Part shown: piece by piece, positions 1 through 4,098 of the stretch
Numbering within the stretch: the first letter of the stretch is position 1
Layout of the letters: each line of letters opens with the position of its first letter
NCBI GenBank assembly: GCA_016870695.1
Contig: VGAV01000137.1
Span: 1 to 6,558 of the forward strand
Reading direction: 5' to 3'
DNA length: 6,558 nucleotides
DNA from: Actinomycetota bacterium
GTDB lineage: Bacteria; Actinomycetota; Actinomycetes; Actinomycetales; Microbacteriaceae
The notes under the pieces: model-generated
What the model saw: only the letters and a program-made list of their open reading frames with translations
The model's database searches: none
What the model was told of the DNA's origin: nothing
Translations under genes and position numbers: made by a program

Positions 1-38
1 CTCACCCCCCGCGTCCCTCGGAGTCGAGGCCAGGCACG

Positions 39-92
39 CCGCAGGACGGCCGTCGAGCAGCGGCGTGTCGCCTGAGAACTCCGCAGGACGGC
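39..92. repeat. 12-bp direct repeat CCGCAGGACGGC, two copies
   Basis: The sequence CCGCAGGACGGC occurs at 39-50 and again, identically, at 81-92, a start-to-start distance of 42 bp (about four helical turns). Both copies lie upstream of the pyrE promoter. They could be binding sites for a regulator acting on the same face of the DNA, or remnants of an intergenic repeat. The function is unknown. Confidence 0.5.
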
Positions 93-101
93 GAGGGGGA
101 G

Positions 102-124
102 GGATGCCACGGGCCGCGGCATCC
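102..124. repeat. Inverted GGATGCC pair over the pyrE -35 region
   Basis: GGATGCC at 102-108 and its reverse complement GGCATCC at 118-124 are separated by 9 bp. The pair sits where the -35 element of the pyrE promoter would be (about 110-115). The heptamer is also abundant elsewhere in the window, so the pairing may be a by-product of that enrichment rather than an operator. Confidence 0.45.
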
Positions 125-132
125 GGGGGCAA

Positions 133-145
133 TAGACTCGACGGC
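133..145 (+). promoter_or_regulatory. pyrE -10 element, leaderless start
   Basis: The hexamer TAGACT at 133-138 matches the actinobacterial -10 form TANNNT and ends 7 nt before the GTG start at 146. Transcription from it would begin at or next to the start codon. No ribosome binding site is visible between them, and no good -35 is recognisable. Confidence 0.7.
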
Positions 146-724
146 GTGACCGCCGCCTCCACGCCCGAACTCGAAGCAGACCGTCAGGCGCTCATCCGCC
201 TCATCTCTGACGAGGCGGTGTTCCACGGCGACTTCACCCTCTCGAGCGGCAAGAAGGCGACGTACTACGTCGACATGCGCAAGCTGACCCTCGACCACCG
301 GGCCGCACCGGCCATCGGCCGCCTGGTGCTGGACCTCGTCAAGGACATCGACGGGGTCGTCGCGGTCGGCGGCCTCACGCTCGGCGCGGACCCGATCGCC
401 AACGCGGTCATGCACGAGTCCGTGCGCGCGGGCCGTCCGCTCGACGCGTTCGTCGTGCGCAAGGAGCCCAAGGACCACGGCCGCGGCCGTCAGATCGAGG
501 GCGCCGACGTCGCCGGCAAGCGCGTGGTCGTCGTCGAGGACACCTCGACCACCGGTCAGTCCGCGCTGAAGGCCGTCGAGGTCCTGCGCCGCGAGGGCGC
601 CGAGGTGGTCGCCGTGGCCGTCGTCGTCGACCGCAAGACCGGCGCCCAGGCCGCCGTCGAGGCCGAGGGGCTGCAGTGGCTCGGCTCGATCGACCTCGAC
701 GATCTGGGCCTGCAGCCGCAGTAA
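146..724 (+). CDS. pyrE: Orotate phosphoribosyltransferase
   Basis: This enzyme transfers the phosphoribosyl group of PRPP to orotate to make orotidine 5'-monophosphate, the fifth step of de novo pyrimidine synthesis, in the cytoplasm. The 192-residue protein has the family landmarks in order: an N-terminal hood with LSSGKKATYYVD (residues 32-43), the central GGLTLGADP (75-83), the flexible-loop region RKEPKDHGRGRQIEG (105-119) with its Lys/His/Arg residues, and the PRPP-binding signature VVVVEDTSTTGQSA (127-140) with its acidic pair. The length fits short actinobacterial PyrE proteins. The GTG start was chosen because it lies 7 nt after a TAGACT -10 and because residues upstream of it look non-coding. 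The gene stands alone, with a hairpin after the TAA stop. Other pyr genes are not in the window. The family assignment is secure. Confidence 0.96.
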   Translation: MTAASTPELEADRQALIRLISDEAVFHGDFTLSSGKKATYYVDMRKLTLDHRAAPAIGRLVLDLVKDIDGVVAVGGLTLGADPIANAVMHESVRAGRPLDAFVVRKEPKDHGRGRQIEGADVAGKRVVVVEDTSTTGQSALKAVEVLRREGAEVVAVAVVVDRKTGAQAAVEAEGLQWLGSIDLDDLGLQPQ

Positions 725-736
725 CCCGCCTCACCG

Positions 737-789
737 GCGACAGGCGCCACGGCGAGGACATACCGTTTCGCCGCGGATCCGCCTGTCGC
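737..789 (+). terminator. Two-tier hairpin after pyrE, probable bidirectional terminator
   Basis: GCGACAGGCG at 737-746 pairs perfectly with CGCCTGTCGC at 780-789, and inside it CGGCGA (750-755) pairs with TCGCCG (768-773), leaving a 12-nt loop. It begins 12 nt after the pyrE stop and lies in the 135-bp gap where pyrE meets a convergent unit ending at 860. There is no U-tract, which is usual for high-GC actinobacterial terminators. It could instead be a dispersed palindromic repeat. Confidence 0.6.
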
Positions 790-859
790 GGCGCCGCTGC
801 CTGTTCCCGTGCCGCGGCCTATCCCGGCGCCGCTGACTGTCCCGGGACGGCGGCCGGCG

Positions 860-1009
860 TCAGCGCGGGGCGTCGTCGTCCGGACCGGGGCCGTCGAAGG
901 GGTCGCGGCCGCCGCCGCGCCGTCCGCGCACCCACTGCACGATGAAGGCCACGAGGCTGCCGGCGGTGATGAAGAAGGCGACGATGAGCCAGAGTGTGCG
1001 GTCGTCCAT
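860..1009 (-). CDS. 49-residue single-span membrane protein, function unknown
   Basis: A small gene: start ATG at 1007-1009, stop TGA at 860-862. The protein opens with MDDRT, continues with one hydrophobic helix (about residues 6-26, including LWLIVAFFITAG and LVAFIV), then a basic stretch QWVRGRRGGGRD, and ends in a Pro/Asp-rich tail (DGPGPDDDAPR). By the positive-inside rule the tail should be cytoplasmic and the short N-terminus outside. A strong ribosome binding site, GAGGGGA at 1017-1023, lies 7 nt before the ATG and overlaps the stop codon of the phosphatase upstream, so the two genes are very likely cotranscribed and perhaps translationally coupled. No promoter of its own is seen. I do not recognise the family. 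Candidate roles, such as a small subunit or membrane anchor for a partner, are speculation. The coding call rests on the RBS, start, hydrophobic pattern and high-GC third positions. Confidence 0.78.
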   Translation of the reverse strand: MDDRTLWLIVAFFITAGSLVAFIVQWVRGRRGGGRDPFDGPGPDDDAPR

Positions 1010-1016
1010 GCGCTCG

Positions 1017-1023
1017 TCCCCTC
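1017..1023 (-). promoter_or_regulatory. Ribosome binding site of the 49-residue gene
   Basis: On the minus strand the site reads GAGGGGA, 7 nt before the ATG. Its first two bases belong to the TGA stop codon of the phosphatase gene, which suggests translational coupling. It fixes the start of the small gene. Confidence 0.7.
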
Positions 1024-1852
1024 AGATGCCCGCGGCCAGCCCGTCCTCGCCGTCGGCGAGGTCGGTCTCGGTGGGCTCCTCGCGCACGAGTTCGGCCACC
1101 GATCCGAGGATCTCGTCCGGACGGAACGGGTACTTCTCGATTTCGTGCTGGTCGCTGATACCCGTCATGACGAGCACCGTGTGCAGCCCGGCCTCGATGC
1201 CGGCGACGATGTCGGTGTCCATGCGGTCACCGATCATGCCGGTGTTCTCGCTGTGCGCCCCGATGCGGTTCAACGCCGACCGGAACATCATGGGGTTCGG
1301 CTTGCCCACGATGTAGGGCTCCTTGCCGGTGGCCTTGGTGATGAGCGCGGCGATCGCACCCGTCGCGGGCAGGACGCCCTCGGTCGAGGGGCCGGTGGCA
1401 TCCGGATTCGTCGCGATGAACCGCGCGCCCGCGCGGATGAAGCGGATCGCCTTCGTGATCGCCTCGAAGGAGTAGTTGCGCGTCTCGCCGACGACGACGT
1501 AGTCGGGCACGGTCTCCGTCAAGATGAACCCGGCCTCGTGCAGGGCCGTGGTCAATCCGGCCTCGCCGATGACGAAGGCGGACCCGCCGGGCATCTGCGC
1601 TTTCAGGAAGTCCGCGGTCGCGAGGGCGGAGGTCCAGATGGATGCCTCGGGCACGACCAGTCCCGATGCGCGCAGGCGCGCGCTCAGGTCACGCGGGGTG
1701 AAGATCGAGTTGTTCGTGAGCACGAGGAACGGCGTCCCCTCGGCGCGCCACTGCGCCAGGAGCTCGGACGCTCCGGGGATCGGGGTGTTCTCGTGGACGA
1801 GCACGCCGTCCATGTCGGTCAGCCAGCACTCGATGTCCTGCCGGGTTCGCAT
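1022..1852 (-). CDS. HAD-superfamily phosphatase, subclass IIA (NagD-like)
   Basis: A 276-residue cytoplasmic hydrolase of the haloacid dehalogenase superfamily. Visible motifs: motif I DMDGVL (13-18) with nucleophile Asp13 and acid/base Asp15; motif II TNNS (46-49); IATNPDAT (146-153), typical of the class IIA cap; motif III Lys184 in GKPNPMMF; and motif IV GDRMDTDI (208-215) supplying Mg2+-binding aspartates. Family members include E. coli NagD, which dephosphorylates nucleoside monophosphates such as UMP, and generic p-nitrophenyl phosphatases. The physiological substrate here cannot be read from sequence, though UMP would be intriguing near pyrE. The ATG was chosen because TAGGCT ends 6 nt upstream, implying a leaderless mRNA. 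The last 20 or so residues are acidic (EEPTETDLADGEDG) and probably disordered. The 49-residue membrane gene follows after 12 bp in the same operon. Confidence 0.92.
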   Translation of the reverse strand: MRTRQDIECWLTDMDGVLVHENTPIPGASELLAQWRAEGTPFLVLTNNSIFTPRDLSARLRASGLVVPEASIWTSALATADFLKAQMPGGSAFVIGEAGLTTALHEAGFILTETVPDYVVVGETRNYSFEAITKAIRFIRAGARFIATNPDATGPSTEGVLPATGAIAALITKATGKEPYIVGKPNPMMFRSALNRIGAHSENTGMIGDRMDTDIVAGIEAGLHTVLVMTGISDQHEIEKYPFRPDEILGSVAELVREEPTETDLADGEDGLAAGI

Positions 1853-1864
1853 GCGCTCAGCCTA
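1853..1864 (-). promoter_or_regulatory. -10 element of the HAD phosphatase, leaderless start
   Basis: On the minus strand, TAGGCT (1859-1864) is followed by 6 nt and the ATG. There is no ribosome binding site, so the transcript probably starts at or beside the start codon. Confidence 0.65.
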
Positions 1865-1911
1865 GACCCGGCACTTCCGCGGGCACCGCGTCCCCCGGGA
1901 CCGGCGGGAAC

Positions 1912-1951
1912 ACGGAACGGGGCAGAGCCTCGCGGCCCCGCCCCGTTCCGT
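1912..1951 (-). terminator. Hairpin terminator after csbD-like gene
   Basis: ACGGAACGGGGC (1912-1923) pairs perfectly with GCCCCGTTCCGT (1940-1951), giving a 12-bp stem and a 16-nt loop. It begins 10 nt past the TAA of the CsbD-like gene on the minus strand and lies just upstream of the phosphatase promoter, so it would insulate the two units. It has no U-tract. Confidence 0.75.
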
Positions 1952-1960
1952 CGCGCCTGC

Positions 1961-2131
1961 TTACTTGAAGGCGTCCTTGACGTTCTCGCCGGCCTTCTTC
2001 GCGTCGGCCTTGGCCTGGTCGGCCTTGCCCTCCGCGGCAAGCTTGTCGTTGTCGGTGGCGTTGCCGATGGTCTCCTTGGCCTTGCCCACGATGTCCTGAG
2101 CGGCGTTCTTGATCTTGTCGTCCAGACCCAT
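1961..2131 (-). CDS. CsbD-like stress-response protein
   Basis: A 56-residue hydrophilic, Lys/Ala/Asp-rich protein (MGLDDKIKNAAQDIVGKAKE, then TIGNATDNDK, ending KKAGENVKDAFK). The pattern GLDDKIKN..QDIVGKAKE..G..T.ND.L.AEGKADQ.K matches the CsbD family (Pfam CsbD). Family members are small cytoplasmic proteins induced by general stress in many bacteria; in Bacillus the gene is sigma-B dependent. Biochemical function is unknown for the whole family. The repeated amphipathic Ala/Lys stretches suggest helices. A clear ribosome binding site (GAAAGGGA) sits 6 nt before the ATG, so this mRNA has a leader, unlike most neighbours. A hairpin terminator follows. The promoter lies in the divergent region 2146-2300, but I cannot assign it or its sigma factor. 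Confidence 0.9.
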   Translation of the reverse strand: MGLDDKIKNAAQDIVGKAKETIGNATDNDKLAAEGKADQAKADAKKAGENVKDAFK

Positions 2132-2137
2132 GATCTG

Positions 2138-2145
2138 TCCCTTTC
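2138..2145 (-). promoter_or_regulatory. Ribosome binding site of the csbD-like gene
   Basis: On the minus strand GAAAGGGA ends 6 nt before the ATG at 2131. It confirms the short 56-residue reading of the gene and separates it from the leaderless genes around it. Confidence 0.8.
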
Positions 2146-2250
2146 TCGTATCGACGTCGCAAGCGGCGGGTTCGCCGTGCGGAGCGTTGTTCACCAGGGA
2201 GACGTGTCGACCGGCGGATTCGTCACGCGCCGCGGGGAAAAACTTCCGAG

Positions 2251-2280
2251 CGGGTGCATTCCCCTCCCGGAATGCACCCG
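2251..2280. repeat. Perfect 12-bp inverted repeat between csbD and SDR genes
   Basis: CGGGTGCATTCC (2251-2262) and GGAATGCACCCG (2269-2280) form a perfect inverted repeat with a 6-nt centre (CCTCCC). It lies in the divergent promoter region, directly abutting the probable -35 of the dehydrogenase gene (2280-2285). Both genes read away from it, so it is unlikely to be a terminator. It is more plausibly an operator for a dimeric regulator controlling one or both genes. The regulator is not identifiable from the window. Confidence 0.6.
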
Positions 2281-2314
2281 TGACGACGGGCAGTGTTCTC
2301 GTTAGTGTCGAGGG
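2280..2314 (+). promoter_or_regulatory. SDR promoter, leaderless start
   Basis: The -10 hexamer TAGTGT (2303-2308) ends 6 nt before the GTG start at 2315. A passable -35, GTGACG (2280-2285), lies 17 bp upstream of it. No ribosome binding site is present, so translation is probably leaderless. Confidence 0.65.
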
Positions 2315-3256
2315 GTGACGCGCGACGACTGGGACCCCGAGAGCCTTCGCGACCTCTCGGGGCGCACGTACCTCGTCACCGGCGCCACCCGCGGTCTCGG
2401 CTTCTTCGCGTGCGAGCAGCTCGCCGGCGCCGGCGCGCACGTCATCCTCACCGGACGCCATCCGAACAAGCTCGTCACGGCGAAGGCGGCCGTGCTGCGC
2501 AGCACTCCGGATGCCGACATCGAGACGCTCCTGCTCGATACGAGCAACCTCGGGTCGGTGCGCGCCGCCGCGGCGACGGTCCGCGCGCGCGGCCGCCTCG
2601 ACGGGCTCCTGCTCAACGCGGGAGTCGTGCATCCGCCGAAGGAGCGGCAGCTGGCCGGAGGGCACGAGCTCGTCTTCGCGACGAACGTCCTGGGGCACTT
2701 CGCGCTCGGCGGGGAGCTCCTGAAGCCGCTCGCCGCCGCGCGCGGGCGCATGGTGTGGGTGGGCAGCATGTCCACGTCGCTCTGGAACCACGTGCCCACG
2801 GACCCCGAGCTGACCGAGGGCTACACGCCCTGGCGCGCGTACGTCCAGTCCAAGGCCGCGACGACCGCGCTCGCACTCGAGGCCGACCGTCGGCTGCGCG
2901 CCCACGACGTTCCGGTCGAGAGTCTCGTCGCGCACCCCGGCTACTCCACGAGCGGCCGGACGCGCGGCATCCGCGGGGTCAACGAGCCGTCGCGCCTGTC
3001 GCGGTTCCTCGACAACCTCCAAGCGCCCGTCACGCAGTCCAAGGAGGAGGGGGCGTGGTCCCTCGTCCGCGCGCTCATCGACCCTCTCGCCGAGGGCGGG
3101 CAGATGTACGGCCCCGCGCTCGTCGCGCGCGGTCGGCCGCGCCGGGCGACTCCGGCGCGGCGGACCCGCGGCGACGCGCTGGGCGCCGGCCTCTGGGAGG
3201 CGTGCGAGAAGGCCACGCACGTGCGCTGGCCGTTCGCGAAGGTCCGCCGCGCCTGA
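2315..3256 (+). CDS. Short-chain dehydrogenase/reductase, retinol-dehydrogenase-like
   Basis: A 313-residue NAD(P)-dependent oxidoreductase of the SDR superfamily, presumably cytoplasmic. The Rossmann fold starts at YLVTGATRGLG (19-29) with the glycine-rich dinucleotide motif; TGRHPNK (46-52), with Arg48 after strand 2, hints at NADP(H). LLLDTSNLGSVR (72-83) carries the adenine-contacting Asp75, LLLNAG (98-103) is the NAG motif, and FATNVLGHF (121-129) contains the structural Asn124. Catalytic residues are Ser151 (GSMSTS) and Tyr176-x3-Lys180 (AYVQSK). The 25-residue Ser-Tyr distance and the LGHF motif are typical of retinol dehydrogenase/WW-oxidoreductase-like SDRs. The substrate is unknown, and the Arg-rich stretch at 272-285 before the C-terminus is unusual. 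The GTG start is chosen from the -10 spacing. The gene is monocistronic, convergent with mntR across two palindromic repeats. Confidence 0.93.
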   Translation: MTRDDWDPESLRDLSGRTYLVTGATRGLGFFACEQLAGAGAHVILTGRHPNKLVTAKAAVLRSTPDADIETLLLDTSNLGSVRAAAATVRARGRLDGLLLNAGVVHPPKERQLAGGHELVFATNVLGHFALGGELLKPLAAARGRMVWVGSMSTSLWNHVPTDPELTEGYTPWRAYVQSKAATTALALEADRRLRAHDVPVESLVAHPGYSTSGRTRGIRGVNEPSRLSRFLDNLQAPVTQSKEEGAWSLVRALIDPLAEGGQMYGPALVARGRPRRATPARRTRGDALGAGLWEACEKATHVRWPFAKVRRA

Positions 3257-3274
3257 CACCGCTCTCTTGTGCGG

Positions 3275-3331
3275 TGAGTTGCCCCATATGTACGCCGGAG
3301 CCTTTCCCTGGCGTGCATATGCGGCAAGTCA
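3275..3331. repeat. Palindromic intergenic repeat, copy A
   Basis: A 57-bp element: a 22-bp left arm (3275-3296, TGAGTTG...CATATGTACGCC) and a 22-bp right arm (3310-3331, GGCGTGCATATGCGGC...GTCA) around a 13-nt loop. The arms match at 19 of 22 positions, and one mismatch would be a G-U wobble in RNA. It lies 19 bp past the dehydrogenase stop, between convergent genes. It may terminate transcription on both strands. Copy B repeats it almost exactly 86 bp later. Confidence 0.85.
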
Positions 3332-3360
3332 GCGCTTCAGGGGCGCCGCACTCGAGGCGG

Positions 3361-3417
3361 TGACTTGCCCCATATGTACGCCGGAGGCGCTCCCTGGCGT
3401 GCATATGCGCCAAGTCA
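3361..3417. repeat. Palindromic intergenic repeat, copy B
   Basis: The same architecture as copy A: left arm 3361-3382 (TGACTTG...CATATGTACGCC), 13-nt loop, right arm 3396-3417 (GGCGTGCATATGCGCC...GTCA). Each arm differs from copy A by one base, while the loop and the DNA between copies differ more. The loop can form a small inner stem (GGAG with CTCC). It ends 33 bp from the mntR stop. Related degenerate copies follow the RNA methyltransferase gene. Confidence 0.85.
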
Positions 3418-3449
3418 GCGTCGGGCTGGGCGCGCATCCCGCCAGGGGG

Positions 3450-4085
3450 TCAGCGCGTGAGCCAGACCGACGTCGGCGCTCCCGCGGGCAGCGTCACCGC
3501 GACTCCGTCGGCGCGCACCACGCCGTCTCCGACGACCTCCAGCTCGTGGCCCACGTCGATCCCCCGCTCCACCATGGCCTGCAGCAGCTCCGGGTCGCGG
3601 TCGCTCACCCGCAGCACGCGACCGGAATGACCCGATGCGGCCTCGGCCAGCAGGACGAAGGGCTCGCGGTGCACGGCGCCGGTGGCATCCGGGATCGCAT
3701 CCCCGTGCGGGTCGAACCGGGGGTGACCGAGGCGGTCGTCGATGCCGTCGAGCAGACGCTCGCTGAGCGCGTGCTCCAGCACCTCGGCCTCGTCGTGCAC
3801 CTCGTGCCAGGCGTAGCCGAACTCGCGGACCAGCCAGGTCTCGACGAGACGGTGCCGACGGATGACCCCCGCCGCCCGCTTCCGCCCCGCGGGGGTGAGC
3901 GAGACCGGGCCGTACGGCCGATGCGTCACGAGCCCCTGCGCCGCGAGCTTCTTGACCATCTCCGTCACGCTCGAGGGGGCGAGCCCCAGGACCGTCGCGA
4001 GCTGCGACGGCGTGATCGGGTCGTCCTGCCACTCGGTGTGGTGGTAGATGGCCTTGAGGTAGTCGTCGGCCACAGGCGATTCCAC
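3450..4085 (-). CDS. mntR: Manganese-dependent transcriptional regulator, DtxR family
   Basis: A 211-residue metal-sensing repressor. The N-terminal winged helix spans about residues 5-70, with recognition region SQLATVLGLAPSSVTEMVKKL (27-47) and wing VTHRPYGPVSLTPAG (53-67). The dimerisation/metal domain follows (RRHRLVETWLV, 76-86; HDEAEVLEHALSERL, 97-111), then a C-terminal SH3-like/FeoA-type domain (about 140-211). Likely ligands are Asp8, His78, Glu82, His97, Glu101, Glu104 and His105. Asp8 and Glu101 replace the Met and Cys of iron-sensing DtxR, as in manganese-sensing MntR, which supports Mn2+ specificity. Lys11 stands where Bacillus MntR has Glu11, so the binuclear site may differ. 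The gene follows mntH by 10 bp on the same strand, and paired inverted repeats upstream of mntH are its probable targets. The GTG start is set by a TAGACT -10 ending 7 nt upstream. An iron/manganese IdeR-like role is less likely. Confidence 0.93.
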   Translation of the reverse strand: MESPVADDYLKAIYHHTEWQDDPITPSQLATVLGLAPSSVTEMVKKLAAQGLVTHRPYGPVSLTPAGRKRAAGVIRRHRLVETWLVREFGYAWHEVHDEAEVLEHALSERLLDGIDDRLGHPRFDPHGDAIPDATGAVHREPFVLLAEAASGHSGRVLRVSDRDPELLQAMVERGIDVGHELEVVGDGVVRADGVAVTLPAGAPTSVWLTR

Positions 4086-4098
4086 GGGCGTCAGTCTA
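4086..4098 (-). promoter_or_regulatory. Internal mntR -10 element overlapping the mntH stop
   Basis: On the minus strand TAGACT (4093-4098) ends 7 nt before the mntR GTG. Its first three bases are the TAG stop codon of mntH. This would give mntR its own leaderless transcript in addition to any readthrough from mntH. Confidence 0.6.

Larger units (their letters stand above)
1..145. other. Intergenic region upstream of pyrE
   Basis: No convincing gene is seen here. An in-frame ATG at 65 would extend pyrE by 27 residues, but those residues are Gly/Arg/Ala-rich and unlike the start of any orotate phosphoribosyltransferase. The stretch holds a 12-bp direct repeat, an inverted GGATGCC pair and the pyrE -10 element, all listed separately. 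It also contains the palindrome GACGGCCGTC at 45-54. Confidence 0.6.

Noticed and set aside
65..145. Upstream ATG extension of pyrE
   Set aside because: The added 27 residues are low complexity and lie across the probable promoter; the GTG at 146 has the -10 spacing shared by the other genes.
790..850. Tandem repeat of GGCGCCGCTG downstream of pyrE
   Set aside because: Only the first ten bases and parts of the following CTGT are shared between the two units; the rest diverges and is expected in such GC-rich DNA.
809..2305. Long open frame of 498 codons on the + strand
   Set aside because: It runs antisense through the HAD phosphatase, the 49-residue gene and csbD, which have clear motifs. 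Its composition (Gly/Arg/Asp/His-rich, no recognisable domain) is that of a high-GC shadow frame.
1961..3259. Open frame of 432 codons on the minus strand ending with the CsbD sequence
   Set aside because: Only the last 56 codons are a real protein. The rest is antisense to the SDR gene, and a ribosome binding site marks the internal ATG at 2131 as the true start.
2293..3363. 356-codon + strand frame overlapping the SDR gene
   Set aside because: An Arg/Ala-rich shadow of the SDR gene that lacks any motif; the SDR frame carries the full cofactor and catalytic signature.
3275..3417. CRISPR array
   Set aside because: Only two repeat units exist at this locus and each is a long interrupted palindrome with conserved interior; there are no unique spacers of regular size and no cas genes.
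3267..3440. Coding frames through the palindromic repeats (short frames on both strands)
   Set aside because: The reading frames arise from the repeated palindrome itself, have no ribosome binding site or -10 in place, and encode no recognisable protein.
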